A stretch of 64,000 nt of DNA from Cephalotus follicularis (lineage: Eukaryota; Streptophyta; Magnoliopsida; Oxalidales; Cephalotaceae): positions 372,001 through 436,000 of the forward strand of contig BDDD01000567.1 in NCBI GenBank assembly GCA_001972305.1, written 5' to 3'. A model generated the notes under the pieces. That model did not search any database. It worked only from the letters and a program-made list of their open reading frames with translations, and had not been told where the DNA came from. Of this stretch, positions 10,390 through 20,550 are shown one piece after another (positions within the stretch are counted from its first letter, which is position 1; every line of letters begins with the position of its first letter). The translations under genes were made by a program, and so were the position numbers.

Positions 10390-13100
10390 TCATTAGTTCG
10401 ACAAGGAATCGCCTCAATCCATTTCGAGACATAGTCTACAGCCAAAATGATATATAAATTTCCAAATGAATTGGGAAAAGGGCCCATGAAATCTATGCCC
10501 CAAACATCAAAAATCTCAACTGTCAAAATCAGAGTTAACGGCATCATATTCCTTTTAGTCACATGGCCTAAAGATTGACACGAAGCACAAGCCCGACAGT
10601 ACTGAAAAGCATCTTTGAAAATGGTCAGCCAATAAAAACCACATTGTAAAACTTTGGCCACTGTCTTTGTTGGAACAAAATGGCCACCACATGCATGATC
10701 ATAGCAAAATGAAAGAATAGAATGACACTCATGATTCGAAACGCACCTTCGCATAATTTGGTTGGGATACGCTTTGAAAATATAAGAGTCATCCCAGTAA
10801 AACTGTTTGACTTGGGCAAGAAACTGACGCTTATCTTGAGTAGACCACTTTGATGGTATGATCCCCGTAACAATATAATTAACTATGTCTGCATACCATG
10901 GTTCACTCTCGACACACAAAATCTGCTCATCAAGAAAATTCTCATTAATGATCTCTGGTGTATTCAGGAGATGAGATAAATGATCAGCCACTAAATTCTC
11001 AGTCCCTTTCTTATCTCTAATTTCCAAGTCAAACTCTTAAAGTAGCAATACCCAACGGATGAGACGCGCCTTTGCATCCTTTTTCTTCACTAGGTATCAA
11101 ATCGTAGCACGATCAGTATAAACAATGACGTGGGATCCTAGTAAGTATGACAAGAATTTTTCGAGTGCAAAGACCACAGCTAAAAACTCATTCTCAGTAG
11201 TCGTGTAATTTAATTGCGCATCAGAAAGGGTCTTACTTCAATAGTAAATGACATGAGGCAATTTATTCAACCTTTGCCTGAGAATAGCTCCTATTGCACT
11301 ATCTGACGCATCACACATAATCTCAAAAGGCTCAGTCCATATGGATTCCTGAATGATAGGAGCAGAGGTGAGCGCTTTCTTTAAGTGATCAAAAGCATCT
11401 CGGCATTCGTCAGAAAAAACAAATTCTTGATCTTTCACTAGGAGCGATGTTAAGGGACATGCCACCTTACTAAAATCCTTGATGAACCTTCGATAAAAAC
11501 CAGCATGTCCGAGGAATGCTCAGATGCCTTTCACATTTTGAGGCGGAGTTAAATGTTTGATGACTTCTATTTTTTCTTTATCGACTTGAATTCCTTCTTT
11601 GGACACTACATGTCCGAGAACGATCCCCTTCTTCACCAAGAAATTGCACTTCTCCCAATTAAGCACCAAATTCTTCTCTCTACTTCTTGTGAGCACTAAT
11701 TTCAGATGATGAAGGCATTCGGAGAACATGGAACCATGAACAGAGAAGTCATCCATAAACACTTCAAGAAAATCTTCCACCATATCAGAGAAAATACTGA
11801 TCATGCATCTTTGGAAGGTCGCGGGGCATTGCAAAGGCCAAATGGCATGCGTTGATAAGCAAATGTTCCAAAAGGGCATGTGAACGTAGTTTTCTCTTGA
11901 TCTTGCGGAGCGATGGGAATTTGGTTGTATTCGGGGTACCCATCGAGAAAACAGTAATACTCAGGACCAGCCAGCCTATCCAACATTTGATCAAGAAACG
12001 GAAGGGGAAAATGATCCTTCCAGGTGGCTATATTAAATTTACGGTAGTCGATGCATACCCTCCATCCTGTTTGAATCTTGGTCGGGATTAAGTCATTGGT
12101 GGAGGATTGCACTACCGTTACTTCAGATTTCTCGAGCACTACGTGGACTGGACTCACCCATTGACTATCTAAAATGGGATAAATGATCCCATTGTCCAAC
12201 CACTTCAAGATTTCTTTTTGTATGGCTTCTTTCATCATGGGATTTGCCCTTTGTTGAGGTTCTGTAGAAGGTTTGGATCCTTCTATGAGATTTATATGAT
12301 GCTCACAAATAGAAGAGTTGATTCCCTGGATGTCAGTCATAGTCCAACCAATTGCCTCTCTATTTTCTTTGAGTAGGTGAATAACCTCCTCTTCCTGACA
12401 GGGAGTAAGATCTGACAAGAGAATAATAGGAAGAGTTTGGTTTTCACCTAAGAATGAATATTTCAGAATGGAGGGCAATTCCTTTGATTCAAGTTTCGGA
12501 GGCTCTTCTATTGATGCTTTAGGTAGAGATGTGGACAAGGGGCCTACTGGCTCTAATGGCTGCAGGCGAAACATATCAAAGAAATCACCTCCTTCAACAT
12601 CCTCTAATTCCTGCATACACTCATTAAAGTTTTCTTTAAAATCAATGTCAAAATGCGTATCAATGTGGCCAGGAATTGAATGTAACACGTTCTCGTCATC
12701 GAAATCAGCTGGATGCTTTCCCAACCGGAAAACATTGAAATCCACTAACGTGTTTCCGAAACTCAACTTCATCAGACCATTGCGAAAATTGATTAAAGCA
12801 TTACTCGTCATTAGGAATGGTCTACCGAGGATAACTGGGATTTGATCATTAAGATTCGCAACAGGCTGGGTATCTAAAATGACAAAGTCGACAAGAAAGA
12901 AAAACTCACCAACCTTTATCAAAACATCCTCAATTTTCCCTCGTGGTACATTCACAGACCTATCCACTAATTTAAATGTCATTTTGGTTGGGCTCAACTC
13001 TCCTAAACCAAGCTTCTCGTAAACTGATGATGGCAACAAGTTCACACTTGCTCCTAAATCGAGCAGAGCATGTTCTATTTTGGTGTTGCCGATAACACAA
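10390..13100 (-). pseudogene. pol: Athila-type pol (protease, RT, RNase H, integrase)
   Basis: Reading from 13100 down: retropepsin (ALLDLGASVNLL near 13075-13035, ILGRPFL near 12830), a linker rich in P and E, RT (about 12330-11600, with WVSPVHVVLEKS, FLDQMLDRLAG and EVFMDDFSVHG, which holds the catalytic DD), RNase H (near 11465-11150), and integrase with an HHCC zinc finger (HECHSILSFCYDHACGGHF, CRACASCQ, near 10760-10580) and the start of the core (WGIDFMGPF, DYVSKWIEAIP). Coding resemblance ends at X1; a reading frame running further left is read from X1 LTR sequence and is chance. Several breaks; inactive. Confidence 0.87.
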
Positions 13101-13399
13101 GAGATTGTGGGCAGCCAGGATTTTTATACTTTTGCACCATGGATTATGAAAATATTGCACTGATATTGGCTGCCAAGAAAGCCTTTTTTGGAGTCTAAAG
13201 GATCCTCTTTTTAGTACATAAGTCTTTTAGGACTTTTACGTAAGAGGGCACCTGAGCAATGACGTCTAGCAATGGAATATTGATTTGGACTCGCTTAAAC
13301 GTTTTAATGATCTTTTCCATCGCCGGGGCTTTCTTATTTTTCTCTAATATTTTTGGAAAAGGAACTGGGGGGGGTCATAAGAACGCTCGGGTACCGCCA

Positions 13400-15029
13400 C
13401 TAGTTGTTCCTCATTCTTTTCCTCTTCTCCTTCTCTAATTTCTTCATGTGCACTTGAATTTGTTGGTTGCACAAAGGAGTCAACCAACTGCTCTTTTAAA
13501 TTTTCTTGCACCGAGGACTCATTTAACTACTTGCTCAAATTTTCTATTTGATACGCGGGTTGGTACTCATTTCCACTCCTTAGGACAAAAACTTGTTTTG
13601 ATGGGCCCGAGGAGGAAGAGGAGCTTTGCGGATTCGATGTCGGTTGGGTTTGAGCAGAATGTTTCATGGTAGACCTCGGATTCGGGTCTGGCTGAGAAGG
13701 CATCTTGCCTTTCTCTCTTTCATGAAGAGCATATGCGAGCTGTGAAATTTGTTTTTCCATGTTATGCTGACTAGTCATAACAATGCTCATAAGAAGCTCT
13801 ATGCACTTTTCTAGTGAGGAAATCCTAAACGTGTCTTCCCTTTGATTCAACAATACAGGTGATTGGTTATTTTGAAACTGGTTTTGTGTTGGGAAGGATG
13901 GCCGGACATTGTTTGAATTTGGGGGAAAACTTTGAAAAGTATGCTGAGGTGTAGGTTGCCCCAAAAAATCTGAATTGGGTCCCAAAAAATTTACAGGTCC
14001 TCTCGTGTTTTGCCCTTGACTCCATGAGAAGTTTGGATGATTTCACCAACCCAGGTTACAAGTATTACTATACGGGTTGTATTGATTCATTGCGGACACA
14101 TTCTCAGGAGGGTATTGATTTTCAATGAAATTTTAGCATTCTTCAACAACATGATTCGAGGATTGCCACCAAGAGCACATAGGGATGCTCTAATTGACGT
14201 GATTTGCGTGCTCAGGTCCCCTAATTATCGACTCTAATCTCTTGAGGCAGCTGTCTTACTTTGCCTCTAGAGCTACTGATCCCTCAATAACATACCCTTT
14301 ACAAGGAAAAGCTCTCTCCCAAATTGGAGTGGACTCCCATTCCTTAGTTCGCTCACCCAAATCTAGTAGAAAATTCCACGTCTCATTTTTATCGGTATAT
14401 GACCTGAACCCATCAGGACACATCGACTCGACCAATTGCATGGTATGGTAATCAATTCCTTCATAGATGATTTGGCATAAATTCCAAGTGTTTAAAACAT
14501 GATGAGGACACTCTACGAGAAGGTCTTTGAAGCATTCCATACATCGAGAGAATGATTCATTGGATCATTGGCGAAACTGGAGAATGTCGTTCCTAAGCTT
14601 GTTGGTTTTATGAAGAGGGAAGAATTTCTTTAGGAACGAGATAGTAAAATGGTCCCAAGTAGATATGGAACCATTGGGCAAGCTGTAGAGCCACTTCTTA
14701 GCTCCATCATTGAGAGGAAACATGATAAAGCACAACTTAACAGCAGCATCAGATAATTGCTGGAGTTTCATGAGGGCGCAGACCTCCTCAAAATCATGAA
14801 GGAAAAGGTATGCATCCTCATTGGGTAATCCGTGAAAGTGTGGGAGCATGCTAATAAATTGGGATTTTAACTCAAAATTGTTCCCTTGAGGAGCAAGCAG
14901 CAGGATACAGGATGGTTGCATTGTCCTCGCATGATAGAATCTATCGCGTAGAGTTTGGATGGGTAGTTCATCCGCCATTTGTGCTGGTTGATGGTTAATT
15001 CTTTCGAGATGATGGTTTGGGCCACGCAC
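13400..15029 (-). pseudogene. gag: Athila-type gag
   Basis: The N-terminal gag core lies near 15029-14565: LKSQFISMLPHFHGLPNED, HDFEEVCALMKLQQ, KLCFIMFPLNDGAKKWLYSL, WDHFTISFLKKFFP. These fit the remembered Athila gag pattern of a fold-forming core with FLxKFFP. A middle part follows near 14540-14256 (WECF-like and CPHH segments), and a Q/N/P-rich C-terminal part near 13985-13527 ends with VFVLRSGNEY, the Athila gag-protease junction motif. Fossil, a few breaks. Upstream leader and primer site are not visible. Confidence 0.82.
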
Positions 15030-15069
15030 CCACTCAGTCGCAAACTAAGGGAACGCAATAACTAATGCA

Positions 15070-15484
15070 AATCACACCCCGCTCTCAATTACCATTTATT
15101 ACACATGGTTAACAGTTAATCCAGCATTTATAAAAATCCAATAAAAATCTAAACCTTAGCAAAAGCAATCATTCATACTGGATTATATAAAAGTATCCGC
15201 ATGTAGCCCATACTTCATGCATACCAATTCCAATACCAATCATAAATTACATATCAGCAAGGTAAATATAACTTAACGGAGTATGACTTTATTACAATAT
15301 TTGATAACATTACAACTTAACACCCTTGAAATAAGAAGCCTCCAAGTATAGTATCAATAGCACGTGCAATCCTTCACTTCAATCTGTAATTGTAGGTGTT
15401 AGCCGTTGTCCTCACTTGGCTAAGCAGGAAAATCTGCATGAAAATGAATATATGATTGTAAACATGCATGACAATTATATCATT
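15070..15484 (-). repeat. Y1 LTR, piece 1 of 4
   Basis: Begins with TCACACCCCGC and runs parallel to the Y2 left LTR (46413-46860), including AGCCGTTGTCCTCACTTGG, but is clearly more diverged. Its end at about 15484 is the S1 insertion site; it resumes at 18482. On the minus strand this is the LTR 3' end. Confidence 0.8.
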
Positions 15485-15610
15485 TGTTGACATTTATGTC
15501 TCAATCCTATGTTTTGATGATAACATATTTGTATTTGACAAAGTTTCTTGATGTGCAAGAAAGATAAAAGACAAACAAACCAGCAAGAATTATGCAGAAA
15601 ACTGCCCAGA

Positions 15611-15985
15611 CCGTCGACGCCCAGCTTTAAAGCGTCTGCGCTTTAGCTGACGGTGGAGACAAGAACAAAGCGTCTACCGGTGAAGCACTTGGAGAATTGG
15701 GAATAAAGCTCAAAACGTCGACGCTCAAAATCAAGCGTCTGCGCTTTGAGGAGCAAAGCGCATACGCTTAGTGCAAAGCGTCTGCCGTCTCAGGCAGAGA
15801 AGAAATGGCAATTAAAATGTGCCTAAGCGTCGACGCTCAAGGCTAAGCATCCACGCTTTATCTGGCGGTCGACATCATCAAGTGAACGCCTGCGCTTCAA
15901 GCAGAGAATTCAAATCTGGGAGCCCCAACGGTCACATGACCGTCGACGCTTTGGAGGGGTCCGTCGAAGCTTTGATCGTCTGCAG
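15611..15985. repeat. GCGTCGACGC motif array in S1 LTR, blocks of four at about 20 bp
   Basis: Cores start at 15613, 15634, 15646, 15672; 15717, 15737, 15760, 15780; 15829, 15849, 15868, 15888; 15942, 15963, 15978. Variants include GTCGAC, GTCTGC, ATCCAC and GCCTGC, usually flanked as AAGCG...GCTTT. Blocks restart at 15613, 15717, 15829 and 15942, a higher-order period of 104-113 bp. The array ends 89 bp before the TATA box. Confidence 0.75.
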
Positions 15986-16066
15986 TAATTTCTGACAGAT
16001 TTAAGTGGACATTCCATTAAGGAATTAATCCTAAACTAATCCAAACGGATCTATGAGGCAAGAAGC

Positions 16067-16073
16067 TATAAAT
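16067..16073 (+). promoter_or_regulatory. S1 LTR TATA box
   Basis: TATAAAT in the context AGCTATAAATGG, on the element strand, between the motif array and a leader-like stretch. A transcript starting about 30 bp downstream is inferred. Confidence 0.6.
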
Positions 16074-16530
16074 GGACGAATGTTTTGAAGTGAATAGGTG
16101 AGAACAACACAAGCAAATCAAGCATACAAACATCATTCAAGAAAATCACACTCAAAGCATTCAAATCAAAGAGCTCAATCAAAAGTCTTATTTTTGCATT
16201 TTAAGCCTATTCTTGTTCTCACTATTTTGAGCAATCCTATATTGTAAAATCCAACCTTGTGAGAGGTTTAGTTACAAACACAAACCATTTACACTTTGAT
16301 TGTAATAGGGGAGTGAACCCTAAAAAATCTGGGGAGTGAACCCAAAGTGAGTTGTAAGTGATTGAGGTCAATCACCAAGGTGTAACCGAATAGCACCCGT
16401 AATTGTATTCAGAGAACTAGTGGAAACTCAAGGAGATCCTTGGGAAAAGTGGACGTAGGCAAGAGTTTGGCCGAACCACTCTAAGCTAGTGTTTGCACAT
16501 CTCTTGATTAACATCTCTACAACTTCAATC

Positions 16531-17778
16531 ATGGTAAAATCAAAAGGTCTTGAACAAGGGCAAGGGTCCAAAGGCAAGACAAAATCGGTTGGGAAGAAGG
16601 GGAAGGAGAAAGCTGCTGCCACCACCTCCTCCACCACTCCTGACGTGAGTACTCCTAAACCTAGGTACCCAGAAGTATACTTTAACCGAAAAATACTAGT
16701 AGGTAAAGTCCTTGACTTTGATTTTTGTTCTAGGGAAGGATTTCCTATAGTAGAATGGATTAGATTTCAGGGTATAGAACCAATGTTTTCTTTGCACAAA
16801 GCTAGTTATCCAGACCTAATGAAGGAGTTCTATGCAAAAATTAGTACTAGCTCTTCATACATTTCGGCTGGCATAAGCACCATTGTCAAAGGAAAATCCA
16901 TTGATCTTCATTTAGACAAACTTTATACCATTTTGAAAATTCCGAACCTAGGTGTTAAAAGCTGGAATCAACGCACTTGGGTCTCTGGTGATGGTTTTGA
17001 TAGACTTGACTGTGTTCGAACCTTATTCGGTGAAAACGCTGATCCGCTTCAGCGAATGTACACTAGGAATTTACCCCTGCACTATAGATTTTTGCACCGT
17101 GCGATTTGCACGCATATCCTTCCTAAGGCCGGTGGGTTCGATGAGGTAACCCATATGAAAGCCTTTACTTTGTCCCATTTTGTCACTAGCCGACCAATCA
17201 ATGTTCTCTTTCTTATTGTCAAATATATGCATTCGATACACGACCGGGAGAATGCAAGGTTAGGTTATAGCAATATCATAACTAGGATTCTCGAGTGTTG
17301 TGGTGTGGACTTCACTGGAGAGGTGCACAATGACCTTCAAAGTTCTGATAAGCTGGGAAAAGGAACCCTCGCAAGAATGGGGTTCAAAAAGCACAAGAGG
17401 ACAGGTGCTTGGATTCCAAGGGGCGAGGATTCAAACAGAATAGAGCAAGAGGAGGGAGAAGCCGAGGCTGGTGAAGAAGTGGAGAATGTACCTCTACAGA
17501 TCGAACCACCGCCTCAACAGATTCCTGATGACCATCCTCCAAGAAATAGGATGGATGAGATGTTTGACGTAATCACAGGCATGCAGAAGAACATTGAGTG
17601 CATGAAGAGGCGAAAAAAGAGTTTTCTCAAGAGATTTGCTGATGCAGGCCTTATTGTGTATGACGGCCTCTTATCTCCATCCTCGAGCCACGACGATGAT
17701 CCCCCAGACGATGCGGCAACTGATGATATGGAGGGTGATCTCGAAGGAGATGATGCGGGCACACGCATGGAGGACTGA
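16531..17778 (+). CDS. Putative plant transposon protein (PF20167-like), 415 aa, in S1
   Basis: The open frame runs unbroken from the ATG at 16531 to TGA at 17776-17778. I prefer this start to an in-frame ATG at 16489 because 16489 lies in the LTR; 16531 is 18 bases after the LTR end. Residues 1-45 are basic and low-complexity (K, G, S/T). Residues about 45-290 resemble the putative plant transposon domain that Pfam calls PF20167 (VLDFDFCSREGFPIVEWIRFQG, YPDLMKEFYA, FVTSRPINVLFLIVKYMHSI, RILECCGVDFTGE) by memory; a search is needed. Then come an acidic stretch (EEGEAEAGEEVE), a basic helix (MKRRKKSFLKRFADAGL) and an acidic D-rich tail. No catalytic motif is evident and the molecular role is unknown. 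It occupies the gag position of a SIRE-like element, so it may be a captured or structural protein. Confidence 0.7.
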   Translation: MVKSKGLEQGQGSKGKTKSVGKKGKEKAAATTSSTTPDVSTPKPRYPEVYFNRKILVGKVLDFDFCSREGFPIVEWIRFQGIEPMFSLHKASYPDLMKEFYAKISTSSSYISAGISTIVKGKSIDLHLDKLYTILKIPNLGVKSWNQRTWVSGDGFDRLDCVRTLFGENADPLQRMYTRNLPLHYRFLHRAICTHILPKAGGFDEVTHMKAFTLSHFVTSRPINVLFLIVKYMHSIHDRENARLGYSNIITRILECCGVDFTGEVHNDLQSSDKLGKGTLARMGFKKHKRTGAWIPRGEDSNRIEQEEGEAEAGEEVENVPLQIEPPPQQIPDDHPPRNRMDEMFDVITGMQKNIECMKRRKKSFLKRFADAGLIVYDGLLSPSSSHDDDPPDDAATDDMEGDLEGDDAGTRMED

Positions 17779-18476
17779 GCATTTGCATCTCATGTTTCTT
17801 CTTTTGCATTTTATGTTGTTTCTCTTTATGAACTATGAGCGTTGTAATCATAGCTTGGATATTTGCTTTTAGCTTATATTTCATTAAGCTTGTGAAATGA
17901 AATTGATTTTGTTACTATTAATGAAACTTGTGTTGATGGTTTGCTTGGTTATTGCAGTTTAATATATGAAATGGTTGTCTATATTGTGCTATTAATATGC
18001 AATATGGTGTTGAACTTGGCTTGATCTTATGCAGGCTATGAAATGCATATATGTGTTGGTACTCCTAGTACAAATTAATGCTCTATGCAACCTTTAAGAT
18101 ATTATGAATGACTATTGTGTTTAAGCTCAAAGTAAAATGTGTTATTCACTTTGGTATATTTTTGTATACTCAAAGGCCTTTAGTCATAAGGTTGGATGAG
18201 TTCCTTAAATCCCTTTTAAGATGATAACAAAAAGGGGGAGAATACAAGTACTTAATGCATTAGTTCAAAGTTTTAAAGAAAAAGCTTTGGGGGAGAAATG
18301 ACATTATTGAAAGAAGTACTTAAGAGATAGAACATTGAGTTAAATGACAAGGAAATTTAACCCTTATATGACTAAGGGAGAGATAATAAACTCAGGGGGA
18401 GCTATTGTGTTTGAACTCAATTGGTTTAAAGTCTCAACTCAATTGGTTTAAAGTCTCANCCTTTGTAGTTTATTCA
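17779..18476 (+). other. S1 3' untranslated region with purine tracts and an N
   Basis: Non-coding. Holds three G-rich purine tracts (AAAAAGGGGGAG near 18231, TTTGGGGGAG near 18285, CAGGGGGAGC near 18393), as in the mirror-image region of S2. Two tandem 22-bp copies follow (18414-18435 and 18436-18457), then an ambiguous base at 18459. An LTR would be expected after the last purine tract, but only about 80 bp remain before the TSD. Confidence 0.7.
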
Positions 18477-18481
18477 TCATT

Positions 18482-19215
18482 AAACACAAGGTATATATAT
18501 AACGAATATATATAAGCAATCATGCCAAATGACTACAATCAATCACTTTCAAGAATACCGCTCAAGGGTACCATCAATCACTACACTGGGTGGGTGCTCA
18601 ACCGATACACCTCCTGACTACCACCATGCACTCCGATGTGATAGACTAGGTAAACACTTATTGCTGCCACTTGGGGAGGAATATAACACTCACTGTCTGC
18701 AAGGTAGATAAATTCGGTGAATAAGCTAGAGCCAACTCCTGGCACATCCGCTCACCTCCGTAGTCAGCGGCATACTCCATGCCACTAGACTATTGGAAGC
18801 ACTTCAATCACAATCAATCACTGAAATTACATATATATATATATATATTATGTAAAATATCACTAGTTTTCTTCTGAGGAAGCGATTAAACACTTCACTG
18901 ACTGTGCCTCGCTTGGAGGAAACAGTAAAACACTTCACTACGTTTCCCTTTTGAGGAAACAAAACAATACACTTAGTTTTCTTTTAAAAGCAGTAATAGA
19001 AAACCTTGACTATGCATATAGCATCAATAAGTAAATCACTTGAAATCACTTGATAGATATGTAATATCTATACACTTTCAATTATATGCAATCACTCAAT
19101 CAATACAATCATTGGTGGTTCTAGGAGTCAAACCACATAAATGCAAGCAAACATATGCTCATAATGTAAAACAGTCACTATTGGCGTTGACGTGTATCTT
19201 AGACGTCAACGTTAG
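18482..19215 (-). repeat. Y1 LTR, piece 2 of 4
   Basis: Resumes in register with Y2 at AAGCAATCATGCCAA (compare 46874) and includes AATACCGCTCAAGGGTAC. It contains a TATATATA run (about 18830-18850). It ends at GTTAG (19211-19215), the TSD of solo LTR V. The first two cores of the Y1 motif array lie at 19186 (GTTGAC) and 19205 (GTCAAC). Confidence 0.82.
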
Positions 19216-19376
19216 TGTCACACCCGGGATTTTCATTGAATGTAATATTGTATTTTTCCGATGTAATCTATGCTTTGAATTAATGAGAATTATGGATTTT
19301 CCCACTTTCTGATGTTAAAGCTTGCAAAAAAGAATGGATAAAGGAAATTGTGGGAAGTGTGGAAACAGGGCGAGCA

Positions 19377-19500
19377 GCCGACTATCAGAGAGAGACAGTC
19401 GACTGGACCCCCTTAAGTGGCACCAGCCGACTACTGGGAGGAACAGCCGACTGGAACTGTCGGTAGAGGCAGTCGACTGCCGAGGTGAGACAATCGACTG
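19377..19500. repeat. CAGTCGACTG motif array, V cluster 1
   Basis: Three pairs: cores at 19377 and 19398, 19426 and 19446, 19472 and 19493 (GCCGAC, GTCGAC, GCCGAC, GCCGAC, GTCGAC, ATCGAC). Spacing within pairs is 20-21 bp. Ends about 115 bp before the TATA-like sequence. Confidence 0.75.
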
Positions 19501-20053
19501 TCATGCGTCAGACAGCATAACGTGTGCACCAGACCTGTCTTGGCAGTAAGCAAGTGGTTGATGGTTATGTCGGCAGAGGGAGAGAGAGAGAAAAGGGGAA
19601 ACACGTTTTTCCCATAAAAACACACATTCTTCTCCTCTTTCCATCAACATTGCATAGAGATGGAAGAAATAGAGAGTTTGTGAAGGAAAAAGGAGAGGAA
19701 AAGAGAGAGACAAGTTGAGCCAAATGTCCCATACCTGAACCGGGGGCTTGGAGGCTCGAACCAGTGGAAGAACCGAGCTTGTTGGAGTTGTTGGAAGGAC
19801 CTGGGAGCTTTGAACGCCTCGGATCCAGGACTTAAAGAGGTGGATTGCAATTCCTATCTTGGAATTCGAGGCAGGGGATTTTATAATTGTGGTTTATGTT
19901 CGGTTATAATGGATGTTCATAGATGAAATGCATGCAATAGACTGTGATATGAGCATGTACATGTGTTGTTGTTGATGAAAGCTCTATTTTGAATGGATTG
20001 GGATGAGAATTGCATGTATTTTCTGCTGTGTTTGTGCACTGCCCGCAAGACCA

Positions 20054-20435
20054 GCCGACTGTCCAAAGAGGACAGCCGACTATTCGAGGCTAGCAGTCGA
20101 CTGTTCAGTGAGAACAGCCAACCACTGGATGGGAAACAACCGACTGTGCAATGGATTCAGTCGATTATTCATGCATTTTAATGGAGGACACCTCCTGCTG
20201 TTTGATTAAGCCGACTGCTGAGAGAGAGCAGCCGACTGTAGATGTCACAACTGACTGTTTGGGATGACAGTCGATTGTACATGTGTTGCGTTACCCGGAT
20301 TCGCTGAGGTGGTGAGGCTGGGGTGGGTAGCGATGTAGAAGACGCGTACTGTTCATGAAGCAACAGACTGCCAAAATAGGCCAGTCGACTGTTGAAGGAA
20401 AACAATCGACTGTCAAGAGAAGACAGCCGACTGTT
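20054..20435. repeat. CAGTCGACTG motif array, V cluster 2
   Basis: Fourteen cores in three groups: 20054, 20075, 20096, 20117, 20139, 20160; then 20210, 20231, 20250, 20270; then 20363, 20384, 20405, 20426. Spacing within groups is 19-22 bp, mostly 21. The typical copy is ACAGCCGACTGT; the linkers are unrelated. Confidence 0.8.
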
Positions 20436-20550
20436 GGGGACTGACCTGCACTTTGATCATATGTTTGCATTGCATTTTGATATGAAATGAATTGCTGATT
20501 GGAATATGAATGATTCTAAAGTGTTTTATTCATTTTAGAAATGTGTACAT

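Larger units (their letters stand above)
10390..15069 (-). mobile_element. Ath: Athila-type gypsy internal region (partial)
   Basis: Minus-strand gag-protease-RT-RNase H-integrase in gypsy order. Diagnostic strings are DLGASVNLLP (protease), GWRVCIDYRKFNIATWKDHF and YCFLDG with TTFTCPFGTFAYQRMPFGLC (RT), GTENLVADHLSHL, and DVWGIDFMGPFP (integrase). These belong to the Athila branch, not the chromoviruses. It is cut at the left by X1 inside the integrase and ends at the right where Y1 begins; neither LTR is in the window. Fossil, with several breaks. It is one of the oldest layers here. Confidence 0.88.
15485..16513 (+). repeat. S1 left LTR
   Basis: 1029 bp from TGTTGACATT to TTGATTAACA, against 1032 bp for each S2 LTR. 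It holds a dense motif array, a TATA box, and a downstream leader stretch with repeated GGGGAGTGAACCC. Confidence 0.8.
15485..18476 (+). mobile_element. S1: SIRE-like Copia derivative carrying a PF20167-like ORF
   Basis: TGTTGACATT at the left and TTATTCA at the right, with TSD TCATT (15480-15484 and 18477-18481). The first 1029 bp align with the reverse complement of the S2 LTRs (TCTCAATCCTA, TGTGCAAGAA and more), and the downstream untranslated part shares AACAAAAAGGGGGAGAAT with S2. It therefore belongs to the SIRE lineage by both ends, but the internal gene is not a SIRE gag or pol. No full right LTR is recognisable; an ambiguous base sits in that area. No convincing tRNA-Met primer site follows the left LTR. 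Confidence 0.82.
19216..20550 (+). repeat. V: gypsy solo LTR, left piece
   Basis: Starts TGTCACACCCGGG. With 28917-29939 it forms one LTR of about 2.36 kb flanked by a perfect TSD GTTAG (19211-19215 and 29940-29944). No internal region exists, so V is a solo LTR, the product of recombination between the two LTRs of a former element. A TATA-like CATAAAAAC lies at 19613-19621. Its layout matches the Y1 and Y2 LTRs in the same sense. Confidence 0.85.
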
